Assembly: GCA_963383645.1 (NCBI GenBank)
Contig: OY726572.1
Coordinates: 23,287,292-23,351,291 of the forward strand
Direction of reading: 5' to 3'
Source of the DNA: Muscardinus avellanarius
Lineage: Eukaryota > Chordata > Mammalia > Rodentia > Gliridae
DNA length: 64,000 bases
A program made the position numbers and the translations under genes. Shown in pieces: positions 24,865-38,553 of the stretch. The notes beneath the pieces were generated by a model. The model searched no databases. It saw nothing but the letters and a program-made list of their open reading frames with translations, and was not told where the DNA came from. How positions within the stretch are numbered: the first letter of the stretch is position 1; every line of letters begins with the position of its first letter.

Positions 24865-27713
24865 GGGGATTGAGCCTCCCACAGGTGTTTCTACCTTTGA
24901 ACTACAGCCCTAGTCCTTTTTTAGTTGTTGTTGTTGTTGTGGGTCTGGGGATGGAACCCAGGGGCATTCGACCTCTGAGCTACACCCCCTGCCTTATTGT
25001 TTATTCTTTATTTTGAACAGGGTCTCACTAAGTTGCAGAGGGCTTCACTAAGTAGTAGCTGAGGCTGTCCATGAACCGCGATCCTCCAGTCTCAGCCTTC
25101 CAAATGCTGGGATTACAAGCATGTATCACCACACCTAGCTTTTATTTATTTATTTATTTTTTTATTTTGAAAAACAAGTCATGTGTGGTGGCACACACTT
25201 GTAATCTCAGTGCTTGGGAGGCTGAGACAGGAGGATTGCACAGGTTTGAAGCCAGCCTCAGCTACTTAGTGAGGCTCTCAGCTACTTAGTAGGACCTTGT
25301 TTCCAAATAAAATATAAAATAGATCTGGGAGTGTAGCCCAGAGGTACAAGGCCCCTGGGTTCCATCCCCAGTAAGCCCCCCCCCCCCCACACACACACAC
25401 AAGTTCTCCTTGAGTTGCTGAGGCTAGCCTCCTGTGCCAGCCTCCCAAGTACTGGGATTACAGGCATGGACCACCTGGCTACCTTTTTTTTTTGGGGGGG
25501 GGGTTGTACTTGGGATTTAACTTAGAGGTATTCTACCTTAGGTACATCTCAGCCCAACTTTTAATTTTTATCTTTATTTTGAAACAGTTTTGCTAGGTTG
25601 CTGAGTCTTACTAAATTGCTGGGGCTGTCCTCCCCTCTCAGCCTCTCAAGTATTGGGATTGCAGGTGTACTATGCCCAGCCTCCCTCCCTCCTTTTTAAT
25701 ATGTCTTTTGTGGGGTAGTGGGCTTTTGTAGTTATGCATTAGTGATGTTTTAGTGTGAATACTAAATGAAAACATTTTTCCCTCCAGGAAAGTCATCAGA
25801 GGAAAAAAAGGAAATCAGAAGCTATAGGAACGAGTGACCAGATTGACCTGTTGGCTCTTGGTACAGCAGTTGGTAGCATTTTGTTGTACAGTACAGTAAA
25901 AGGAGAATTGCATAGTAAACTAATAGTAAGTATACTTATATATGTTTTATAAGAAATGTGACTGGGAAACTGGTTATTAGAGACTGTTAGAAACACTTGA
26001 AGATAGTGTGATGACAGCCGAGTATTGATGACAATTCAACTGTAAAGAAGAATGAAGTCATGTCATTTGCAGGAAAATGGCTTGTACTGGAGATCATGGA
26101 AAATGAAATAAGCCAGACACAGAAAAACAAGTGTTTTCTCTCATTTCTGGAATCGAAGGGGGGAAAAAAAATATCTGAAAGTAGTAGAGGGAATCCCGGG
26201 GAAGGGGCAGGGGACCCAGACTGGTGGAGGAGGAAAGAGAGGAAGCTGGTGAGTGTGGTGTTATAGTCCAGCTCCTCAGGAAACTGGGGCAGGAGGACCT
26301 CAAGGTTAAGGCCAACCTGGGCAATTCAGGGAGACCCAGTCTCAAAATAAAAGCATAGGGGATGTAGCTCAGTGGTAGAGTGCCCCTGGCTTCAGTCCCC
26401 AGAAGGGAGAGATGTGCCCCTTGGTTCAATCTCCAGTATCAGGAGGGGTCTGGCCTTCTGGAAGTTGACTCCTACTACTTACACAATCTTGGGCAAATAA
26501 TTAAACACCTTATCTCTTAAGTGGTTATTATACAACCTCCCTTACATGGTAAGGACTTGGGCATGATAGTACATTGAAAATTCCTGGCATGTCATTGGTA
26601 TTTACTGAATGACTTAAGTCAGTGAATATGTGGACTCTGCCAGATTACTTTCCAGAAGAACATACTAGTTTTCACTGCCTCTAGCAGTGTATTATTGTGC
26701 CATTTTTACTATAATCTCACCAGCATGGGCAGTATAATGCTAAACAAATTCCTAGATGAACAGACTAAAAATGCTACTTTGTACTTTATTTTTTTTGCGT
26801 ACTGGGGTTGGAACCCAGGGGCATTCTACCTCCAAGCTACACCCCCAGCCCTATTTTTTATTCTTTATTTTTTGAAACAGGGTCTCACTGAGTTGCAAAG
26901 GGCCTCACCAAGTAGCTGAGGCTATCCGCAAATCATGATCCTCCTATCTCAGCCTCTCAAATGCTGGGATTACAAACGTGTGCCACCACGCCTGGCTACT
27001 TTGCACTTTAAATGGAATGTTTTGATATATTTGATATATCATGGTTCCTGGCCAGCCTCAGCTACTTAAGCCCTCTGCAACTTAGTTAGAACTTGTTTCA
27101 AAATAAAAGAATAAAAAATAGGGCTGAAGGTATAGCTAAGAGGTAGAATGCCCCTGGGTTCAATCCCCATTATCATAAAAGAAAATTAGGCTGGAGGTAT
27201 AGCCTGGAGATAGAGTGCCTCTAGGTTCAATTCCAAGCACCATAAAAATTTTTTTTCTCTTAAAATAGGAGTAATTTATTTGGAAATATACTACTGATGT
27301 AGAATTTTGCATAAATAATAATTATGATTTTGAGCACTTCTTTAATTCTTAGCTTAGATGGTGCTTCATTTATAGAATTCAGCTAGAATGAATGAAAATA
27401 ACAATTGCTTACAATGTAGGTAACTTAGCACCTTATTCTGCTAAGTGAGCTTGTCCTTGAATGCTTGTGAGACAACAATAGTATTTAATGTGAAAACAAT
27501 TTCTTTTTCTTTTTTGGTTTTGGGTATTGAATCCAAGGGTATTCTACTTTTGAACTACACTCCTCAGCCCACTTTATTTTGATTCAGGATCTCACTAGAG
27601 GGCTGAGGTTTGCCTTGAACAGATGATTCTCCTGTCTTAGCCGCTATCTGTGTTTAAAGTACTGTTTGTATAGTAGTATTTATCTAAAGAAATAGTGATT
27701 TCTTTATTGAGAG

Positions 27714-27771
<58 letters not shown>

Positions 27772-30700
27772 GGTTACTAAGGATTTACACCCAGAGAGGC
27801 ATTTTACTTTGGATCTACACCCATAGCTCTATTTAATTAATTAATTAATTAATTTATTTATTTATTTATGGTACTGGGGTTCCTGGAAACCCTTCTACCT
27901 CTGGGCTATACTCCGAGACCTATTTTTATACTTTTTAATTTGTAAACAGGGCCTCTTAAGCCAGCAAGGCTGGCTTCGAACCTGTGCGATCCTCCTGTCT
28001 CCACCTCCAAGCGTGGGGATTATGTGCATGCGCCACTGCACCTGGCTTATTTTTTATTTTGAAACAGTGTCCCACTAGGTTGCTGAGAGTTTCACTGAGT
28101 TGTTAAGGCTGTTTTTGAACCTGTGGTCCTACTTTCTAAACCTCCCAAGTATTGGAATTACAGGTGTGTACCACCACACCTGGTTAGTTTGGTACTTATA
28201 TTTTTTGTGCTAGGGTTTGAACCTAAAGGCATTCTACCTCCAAACTCCACCCCCAGTCCAGTTTTATAGGTTGCTGAGAGCCTCACTAAGCTGTGAAGGT
28301 GGACTTAGGACCTGTAGTCCTCCTATTTCAGCCTCCCAAGTACTGAGATTACAGATGTGTGCCAGCATGCCTGTTTAATTTGGTACTTTTTTTTTGCAGT
28401 ACTGGGGATGGAACCCAGGGGCATTCTACCTCTGAGCAACACTCTCAGCCCTATTTTTTATTTTGTATTCTTTATTTTGAAACAGGGTCTCACTGAGTTG
28501 CAAAGTGCTCCACTAAGTAGCTGAGGCTGGCTTTAAACCTGCACAATCTTCCTGTCTCAGCCTCCCAAATGCTGGGATTACAAGTGTGCGTTACCATGCC
28601 CGGCTAATTTGGTGCTTTTCTGGGGGGGGGAGTGGTACTGGGGGTGGAACCCAGGGGCTTTCTACCTCCAGGCTGTACTCCCAGACCTGTTTTGTATTTT
28701 ATTTGGAAACAGGGTCTCACCAAGTTGCTGAGAGCCTCACCAAGTAGCTGACACTGGCTTTGAACCTGTGCGATCCTCCTGTCTCAGCCTCCCAAGCTCG
28801 GGGATTACAAGCGTGAGCCACCACGCCCGGCTAATTTGGTACTTTTTTTATGAATGATTTTCAAGGATTTTTTTTAGCTAAATGTTTACTTTAAAAGTTA
28901 ATTTATGAATTCTACTATTTGACCTTACTCTATTTTCCCACTGTTTATATTTTGTTTATATTTGATCATGTTTAGAGGTGGCATTTTGTCAAAAGCAAAT
29001 GTATTTGTTTAGAATTAATATTTAAGATTAGTAATTTTTGACATAGGATATGGAAGTAGGTTTTTAATACAGAGGAGGGAAAGTTAACCTTCTGGGGAAG
29101 TTCTAGCTGGTTTATCTTATTTTTGATATTGGAAAACTAAAATGAATAGATGTAGGTTAAGGCTTAACATTTTGGTTAACTAGTTATGACTCTAGGATTC
29201 ATATTAGTATATGAGACAAGTTTTGGTTTTTCTTGAATCTCCTTTTCATCTGCAGAGTGGCGGACATGACAACAGAGTGAATTGCATACAGTGGCATCGA
29301 GACAGCGGCTGCCTGTACAGCTGTTCAGATGATAAGCACATCGTAGAGTGGAACACGCAGACGTGCAGAGTGAAATGGTGAGTAACCAGGCCGGGCGCGA
29401 AGGCTCCCTTACTGTTGGAAATGTGCTGAGTTTGACACGGAGGGGATGTGCACATTCAGAGGATTGCTTTCAAAGAATGTTTAATCAGGCAACACATAAG
29501 ATTTTAATTCATAAAAGTTAATAATTGCATGAGAGATGTCAAACAGCAGGGTGTGATGGCGGTTGGCTTGTCAGGTGAATAGGCAGGGTTGGCAGGCCTG
29601 GTGGAGGAGAGGGGTTTCAGTTGTACTTCTGTGTCAGGATTTGGATAGGGGAGGGCAGGAGAATCTTGTCAAGAGATGGGAGAGGCAGGTGGGTAGATGA
29701 CAGACAGGGCAAAGGCCAGGAGGAAGAAAGTGAAATATTTACTTGGTACTGAGTGATTTAGGGGAGGAGCATACTAGCAGATAATGCGTGGTAGAGACAG
29801 AAATATCCTCCAGTTCATATGTTAAAGGCAGAAGAGGGAAGTGGTTTGGGGTTTTCAGACAGGTTGAATCTGAAATCATGTGAAAGTGCTAGTGGGACAG
29901 GGAGGTTGACAGAGACTTGGATTTAAAGTGGGGGCTTAGAGGGTTAGTATTTGTGTGCCATTTACCTGCAGCAGTTGTTTACGTACTGGTCATCTGCGAG
30001 AAGCTTTTGTGGGATTCTGATCCAGTGGGTCTGGGGGAGAGTTCACACAGTTGGGTCCTTCATGTGAGCAGCAAGCTGGAGGCACTGCTTGACCACAGTA
30101 GACATGTTACTGTATTTAATCATAACCCTGTTCCACAGTTGAGAAATAGATCGAATAAGAACCCATTATCTTTCCCATTAAACTATGCTGTCTCATAAAA
30201 TAAAATGATTGTAAGCAGGGTGTGGTGGCGCATGCTTGTAATCCCAGTACTTGAGTACCTGAGACAGGAGGATCGCAGTTTGCAGACAGCCTCAGCTACT
30301 TAGTCACAGCTACTTAGGCCCTTCCACAGCTTAGTGAGACCCTGTTTCAAAAAAGAAGAAGAAAAAATATGGCTGAGGGTATAGCTTGGAGGTAGAATGC
30401 CACTGGGTTTAGTCCCCAGCTCCACCAGAATAAACAAACAAACAAACAAAAACAAATAAATAAAAATTTTACTTCTGGCTTTCTCCTTAGCGTCTTATAT
30501 TGACGCTCCTCCCATTTGGCTTAATACCTACTAATTTCCTACTATGGATGATGAGGACTTAACTCTCACATTCTCCTTTGCCCCTCCCTTTCCCCCATTA
30601 TAGGTGTATCATGGTTTTGGTTTAATAGTATTTATTTACATTATGATTACTTACTGTTATAGCTGAAGTTTTTTTGTTTTCAGTTTTATTTTCTTTTTGG

Positions 30701-33700
30701 TGCAACATTTTGCTTTTCTTGGGGTTTATTGCCATATTCATTTGCTTAGATTTACATGTACTTGCCATTGGTTTGCTCTCTTATAGTAGTATAAAGTCAT
30801 TTTTATTTTTTATTATTATTTTTTTCTTTTGTGGTACTGGAGATAGAACCCAGGGGCATTCTACCTCTGAGCTTTATTCCCAGCCATATTTTTTATTTAT
30901 TTTGAAACAGGGTCTCACTAAGTTACAGAGGTCCTCACAAAGTTACTGAGGCTGGCCTTGAACCTGCAATTCTCTTGTCTCAGCCTCTCCCAAGTACTAG
31001 GATTATAACAAGCGTGTGCCTCTGTGCTTGGCTGTAAAGTTATTTTTAGACACATCTGTTAGTCAGTTTTAATTTCTTGTAAGATAACTTCATATATATG
31101 TGGCATACATGCACACATACACACACCCAACTCCTTTAAAAACTTAAGTTGAATGTTCTGTAAAACTGTGTAGGTTTTTATAGGATGATGGGATATAACA
31201 GGTTAATGTAACTTGTGCACATGATCTGATTTAGCAGGTCTAGTAGGTGGTTGGGCCTTGGGAGTCTAATCTGAGGAGTTCTTGGTGATATAGGAGGATT
31301 ACACTGAATTGCAATGCTCTTGAAGTAGAGTGGGGTGGAGGGCTGTAGTGAGGCCCTTTGCAACACAGTGAGACTCTTTGAAAATAAAGAATAAAAAATA
31401 GGGCTAGGGGTAGCTTGTATGCTCTGATGTAGAATGTTCCTGGGTTCCATCCCCAGTACCATTAAAAAAATAATAGGATTGGATGTGACAACTCAGGTAG
31501 AACATCCTGGGGTTCAATCCCCAGTACCATTAAAATAAAGTACCAACTTGGTGAGTATATGTTGAATGAGGAATCTAAGTAAGACTTGAAGATACTGGAA
31601 TTGATGAGAAGTTGGCAGAAACTTTTAGAAGCCAGTGAAGGTAGAAGAAAAGTTCTTCCATACGTTATTGATATATCTTTCCTTGCTTTAGTGAGTTCTA
31701 GTGTTTATATTTACCAACAATTCGTGTTTGTGCTGTGCATTGACTGCTAATATCCTTTGTTTTCATTTTGAGTTTTTTTTTGTGTGTGTGTCACTGGAGA
31801 TTGAATCCAGAGGCTTTCTACCTCCGAGATACACTTCCAGCCCTATTTTTTTCTCTTTTTTTGCAGTACCCAGGTTGGAACTCAGGGGCATTCTAGCTCT
31901 GAGCAACACTCCCAGCTCTGTTTCTTATTCTTTATTTTGAAATAGGGTCTCACTGAGTTGCAGAGGGCCTCACTATAAGTAGTTGAGGCTTATCCTTGAA
32001 CCGCCATCTCCCTGTCTCAGCCTCCCAAATGCTGGGATTTCAAGTGTGCACCACCACACCCAGCCTTATTTTATTCTTATTTTGAAACAGGGTCTCACTA
32101 TTTTTCGACTGTCTTCAAAGCTGTAATCCTCCTGTCTCATCCTCCCAAGTATTAGGATTAGGCATGTGCCATCATACTCAGATGAGTTTTTCTTCTTTTT
32201 TTCTTTTTCTTTTTGCAGTACTGGGGATGGAACCCAGGGACATTGTACTTCCAAGCTACACCTCCAGCTCTATTTTTTAGTCCTTTATTTTTGAAACAGG
32301 GTCTCACTGGGTTGCAAAGGGCCTCTTTAAGTAACTGAGGCTGTCCGCAAACCGCGATCCTCAAATCTCAGCCTCCCAAATGCTGGGATTACAAGCATGT
32401 GCCACCACACCAAGCGTCTTTATCTTTTTGATAGAGGAGCTTTGTGTTCTAAATATTAATTCTTTGTCTATAAATATGTATGTTTTTGTGATGCTGGGAA
32501 TTGAGCCCAAGGCCATTCTTCATTTAAGCTATATCCTCAGCCCTGTTTTTATTTATTTATTTATTTTTACTTAGCTTGAAACAGGTATCATTAGGTTTCT
32601 GAATGTCTTACTACTTACTGAGGCTGTCCTTGAACCTGTGACCCTTTTGTCTCAGCCTCCCAAGTACTGGGATTACGGGGGTATGCCACTATGCCCAGCA
32701 AGATCAGTATATTCAATATCAGTGAACTATGTGGCTCCTAGTTGTCTCTAACAGCATTAATATGTGCATCAAACTGCAAATATTTGTGCTTATAATTATA
32801 TTTGGACTATTAGAAAGGAATAATCTATACCTAATTTATCTCATTCAGTCGATAGGAATTCATCTATGCATATTTGGGATAGAAGTAACTTTTGGGGCAT
32901 TTGGAGGTGGAGACAGGAGGACACAGACAGCAGACAGCCTCAGCTATTTAGTGAGGCCCTTTGCAACTCAGTGAGACCTTGTTCCAAAATAAAGAATAAA
33001 AAATAGGTCTGGGGGTGTAGCTCGAAGGTAGGAATGTCCCTGGGTTTCATCCCCAGTACCATCAAGGAAAAAAAAAAAGAAATTTTTGGACTGTAGCCTG
33101 AGAAGTCATTTGTGTTGCTAACTAAGGGAATTAAAAGTTTATCCTTCTAGATAAAGCACGAACTGTGGTGGGGGTAGGATGGTCTTGCGGAGGTCTAGTC
33201 TGTTTGCTAGTTGATTGGGCATTAGCAAAGTGTTACTGGAAACACAGCTCCCTATTTAACAATCTTATGATTCTTTTCTGTGCCTGCCCAGGGGAGAGCA
33301 TGCCATTTTAAGAGAGCCCCACCATGGAGGCTTTACCATAGTGGTGTGTGTAGGGTTATTCGTCTACTACAAGATTTTAGGGAATGTAGTTGCCATGGGA
33401 TCATGGGACATTTCTGTTGCCTGTTTTGTTTTTTGTTATGTTTTCCTCTGAGTAAAATTGTGCCTCGTTCATTGAGTTTTTTTTTTTGCTTCTCTCACAT
33501 TACAGCAAATGGAAAGGTGACAATAGCAGTGTCACTTCCCTGTGTATCTGCCCAGATGGAAAGATGTTGCTTTCAGCTGGTCGAACAATCAAACTGTGGG
33601 TTTTGGAGACCAAAGAAGTCTACAGAGTGAGTGTATTAAATTGTTTGTTAGCATAACAGTTGTGCAGAGTAAGTATGGGGAAGGAAGTTTGAACCATAGA

Positions 33701-36700
33701 ATATTGTTTTAAGTGCACAGGTCCTTTACTGGGCTGGTGCTACATGCCTATAATCCTAGCACTCTGAAGGCTGAGGCTGGAGAATTGCTTGAGCCTAAGA
33801 GTTTGAGGCCAGCTTGGGCAGTATAGTGAGATCCCATCTCAAATAAAAAACAAAAGCCCCCCTATAACCCGTACATATTTGATTTTGGGTATATCATATA
33901 ATACAATAGACAAAAATTAGCCTCCATATCTCACTCATTGACATTAAACAGGTTAGACATGTCTACATACAATGGAAAAATAAATGGAATCTGAATTAAA
34001 AACTTCTACTATGCAAAGATTATGTCTATTGTGTTTTTAGTTTAGAACCAGCATTTGGTCTATTTATGTTTTAACTGGAGATTTGAAATACTAGGAGAGG
34101 AAAGTGAGCTTAGGAGTTACTGAATTTTTGGTGCTGTGATGATGCCTTAGATTGTGGTTTCAGCTCCCTGAGAGTAAAATGAGGACCTACAATTCCTTGG
34201 CTGTGTCTGAGCACCCCTTTAAAAATGGATAGAATTAGGGATAGGGATGTAGAGTGCTTCCCTATCATACATGAAGCTCTGAGTAAAGTTTTGTCCTGCA
34301 CTGCAAAAAAAAAAAAAAAAAAAAAAGTAAATAATGGATAGAATTAACTGAATCTGAAGTTTATAAATGGAAGACATAAAGATTGTGGGTGAGTCTTGGG
34401 AGTTAAAAGGACCATTTTAATTTTCAGGTTTTTAAAGAAAGGAGAACATTGGCTGGGTGTGATGGCTCATGCTTGTAATCCCAGCATTTGGGAGGCTGAG
34501 ACAGGAGGATCGTGGTTCTCTGACAGCCTCAGCTACTTAGTGAGGCCCTCTGCAACTTAGTGAGACCCTGTTTCAAAATAAAGAGTAAAAAATAGGTCTG
34601 GGGGTGTAGCTCAGAGGTAGAATGCCTCTGGGTTCCATCTTTAGCACCACACACACAAAAAAAGGAGATCATGGCACAAGTTTTACTTGCTTACAGTTTG
34701 TTACTTCATTATAGAGCTCTGCTGTCAGAGATGTATCACATAGCTTATTTATGATAACATATGGACTCTTACATTTCTATGCTTCTTTGAATCCATCCTC
34801 CCCTAAATAAGATTTAACTTTCTCTAGCAATTTACAGGCCATGCGACGCCAGTTACATCACTTATGTTCACTTCTATCAGACCTCCTAATGAGAGCCAGC
34901 CCTTTGATGGAATTACAGGTCTTTATTTCTTATCTGGAGCAGTACATGACCGGTTACTTAATGTCTGGTAGGTGGTTCTTATAGTATTTGAGAAGTAGCT
35001 TTTCCTTATTTGTCACATTTTATATGGTTAGTCAAAATAATGAAGCCGGGTGTGGTGCTCACTTGTAATCCCAGGACTTGGGAGGCCGAGACAGGAGGAT
35101 CACAGGTTGGTGGGCAGCCTCAGCTACTTAGTGAGGTGCTCCACAAATGCTGGGCTTGGTGGCTTATGCTTGTAATCCCAGCATTCCATTTTGGAGGCTG
35201 GAGGATCACGGTTTGCATACAGCCTCAGCTACTTAGGCCCACTGCAACTTAGAGATCCTGTTTCAAAATAAAGAATAAAAAATAGGTCAGGGGGTGTAGC
35301 TTGGAGGTCGAATGCCCCTGGGTTTCATCCCCAGACCTGCACACACACACAAAAATTGGGCTGGCGGGGGGGGGGGAGAATGAATGAGACCTGCTTTTTT
35401 TTTTTTCTTTTTTCTTTGTTGTATTTAATGTTGGAATTACATTGACTTATACTAAAGATTTGAACTGGCCTTTAAAACACATCTTTTTTTAAGCTAGGTG
35501 GCCTCAGCTACTTAGCAAGGCCCTTTACAACACAGTGAGACCCTGTTTCAAAAATGAAAAGACTGAAAAATAGGGCTGGGGATGTAGCTTGGAGGTAGAA
35601 TGCCCCTGGGTTCCATCCACAGTACCACACACACACAAAAAAAAAAAGAAAAATAAGGATTCAACCTGGGCATGGTGGCACACGCCTGTAATCTCAGTAA
35701 TTGGGAGGCTGAGACAGGAGGATCACAGGTTCACAGCTAGCCTTAGCTACTTGTGAGGCCCTCCGTAACTTAGTGAGACCTTGATTCAGAATAAAAAAGT
35801 AGGGCTGGGGCTATAGCTCAAAGTTAGAATGCTCCTGGGTTTAATCCTCATTACCGCCAAATAAAAACACAAAACCACAAAACCAGTTTTGAGAATAATT
35901 CCAGAGCATAGAGCCTCCTTTCTGCTTGTCTAGAGATTCAGTGGACTGAATATTTTTGTGACTGGGCATTTTAACAATACCTCTAGATTGGTTTTTCTTT
36001 TTCTTTTTTTCCTGCGGTACTAGAGATGGAACCCAGGGGCATTCAACCTGCAAGCTACATCCCCAGGCCTATTTTTTTAGTCTTTTAATTTTTTGAAGCA
36101 GGGTCTCACTGAGTTGTGAAAGACTTCGCTTAGTGGCTGAGGCTGTTCCTGAATTGCGATCCTCCAGTCTCAGCCTCCTGCATGCTGGGATTACAAGCAT
36201 GTACCACCACATCCAGCTAGGTTTGTTTTAAGAAAAACTTCATTTTGTTGAAATAGATGGCGCCACTGGGTTAATGCAGTAATGGCTATTTGCTGATAGT
36301 TTATGGAGGACATAAATTCCCTGACTATTTCTGAGAATTCCCAGTAGCCCTTTTTTGCAGTACGTGTGTTACTAATTCCCTCTGAAGTTAATTTTCTGTG
36401 GGGGAGGGACATTCATTGGTGGTCCCAGGGGGAGTCTGCCTCTGAGGCATACACCTAACCCTTTTTAAAATTCTGAAACAGGGTCTTCCTAATTTGCTAA
36501 GGCTGGCGTCTAACGTGTGATCCTACTGTCATACCCTTCCAAGTATAGAGGTTACAGGTTTGCTACTATACCTGGCTTGATGGTCTTTTTTTTTTTTTTT
36601 TTTTTTTTGGTGGTGGTTGTAGTGGAATTGAACCCAGGGGCGTTTTACGTCTGAGGCACACCCATAGCCCTTTTTATTTTTTGTTTTGAAACAAGGTCTC

Positions 36701-38429
36701 ACTAGGTTGCTGAGGAGTCCCCCTGGCTCCCGTACTAGAGATTGAATACAGGAGCATTCTACCTTCAAGCTACACCCCCAGCCCTAATTTTTATTTATTT
36801 TGAGTCTCACTAATTTGCTGATTCTCTGCGATCATCCTGTCTCAGCCTGCCAAGTACTGAGATTACATTCATTCATCACCACACCTGCAGGGTACTGAGA
36901 ATCTTGATACTGAGAATCTTGATACTGAGATTATTTTTATACCTGCCATCTTCCTGTCTCAGCCTCCTAGGTACTGAGATTACAGGTATGTGCCAGCACA
37001 CCTGGCATTTAATGTCATTTATTTTGTGTAGTATTGAAGATTGAACTCGGGGGCATTTTACCTCCAAGATATACCCCTAGCCCTATTTTATTTTTATTTT
37101 GAAACAGGGTCTCACTAGGTTAATGAAAGTCTCATCTCATTTGCTGAGGCCATCCTTGAACCTGGGCTCCTCCTGTCTCAGCTTCCCCAAGTACTGGGGT
37201 TACAGGTGTGTGCCAACAGGCCAAAGTTATTAACATAATCAGTGGAATTAACATGAATCAGTGGAAGAGGATAGAGAATGTTATTTAAAAAAAATCTGTC
37301 ATGAATATATTAGTGCCTTTTTTCCCCCAAGCAAATGTTAATAAGGTCATATGAATGCTTCCTTATTTTGATCTTTCATTACTGTAGTTGGCTTTCAAAG
37401 ACATAAAAGCTATTGAGACTCAAATGCTATGATTTTCCCTTTGGATAAATCTGTCCTCTTATCTAATGGGTGGCTTTGTTATCTAGGCAGGTCCGGTCAG
37501 AAAACAAAGAAAAGAATGCAGTGATGTCTTTTACAGTCACTGATGAACCTGTCTATATTGACTTGACCTTGTCAGAAAACAAAGAAGAGGTAAGTAGCTT
37601 GATTTTTGAGAGTTGGTTTTGGATTCTGTAAACCTCAGTTTTAAAATCAAAGCACTGAGCTGATTGTGGTGGCACAAACCTCTAATCCCAGCACCTGGGA
37701 GGTTGAAGCAGGAGGATCGCAGGTTCAGGACCAGCCTCAACAATTTAGCAAGACCATGTTTCATGTATGCTTGTAATCCCAGCACATGGGAGACCAAGAC
37801 AGGAGGATTGCAGGGTTGAGGCTCACCTTAGAAACTTAAACTCTGTTTAAAAATTAAATTGAAAAGGCTGGGGGTGGATCTCAAAAGGCAGAATGCACCT
37901 TGGTTCACTCCTTAGCAATCTTTCATCCAAAAAAATGTTAAGGTGTGGGTATGAGCGTAAAATGTAGCCAGAATCTTTTTAGACTATAGAAACATTGTGA
38001 TGTGCTCTAAGAGAGGGGGAAAGATGGTATACAAAGGAAGCACATTTTAAAGTTCATTATAGAAAATAACAAGTTGCCAATAATGGGAGTGTATGTATAT
38101 GTACATATGTATGTACATATGTGATTGTTATCAAATGTATTTTTTGGGTTATAAAAATCTTGTAGGTCCAAAGGTTTAATTTGTTCTAAGAGTGACACTC
38201 TACTGGGCATGGTGACATACACCTGTAATCCAAGCATGGAGGTAGGGAGCTTGAGACAGGAGGATTGCAAGTTCCAGGCTAGCCTACGCAACTTAGTGAG
38301 ACCCTATTTCAAAATAAAATGAAGTTGAGTATGGTACGAAGCTCATGCTTATAATCCCAATACCTGGGAACCTGAGACAGGACCATCACAGGTTCATGGT
38401 CAGCCTCAGCAACTTAGTGAGGCCCTATT

Positions 38430-38473
<44 letters not shown>

Positions 38474-38509
38474 TCCTTCCTTCCTTCCTTCCTTCCTTCC
38501 TTCCTTCCT

Positions 38510-38553
<44 letters not shown>

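Noticed and set aside
29917..30198. 93-residue open frame in intron 3
   Set aside because: No homology recognised, no splice or promoter context, and length within chance expectation for unique sequence.
33280..33630. 116-residue open frame covering WDR43 exon 4
   Set aside because: It reads exon 4 in the wrong frame and runs through the intron and acceptor.
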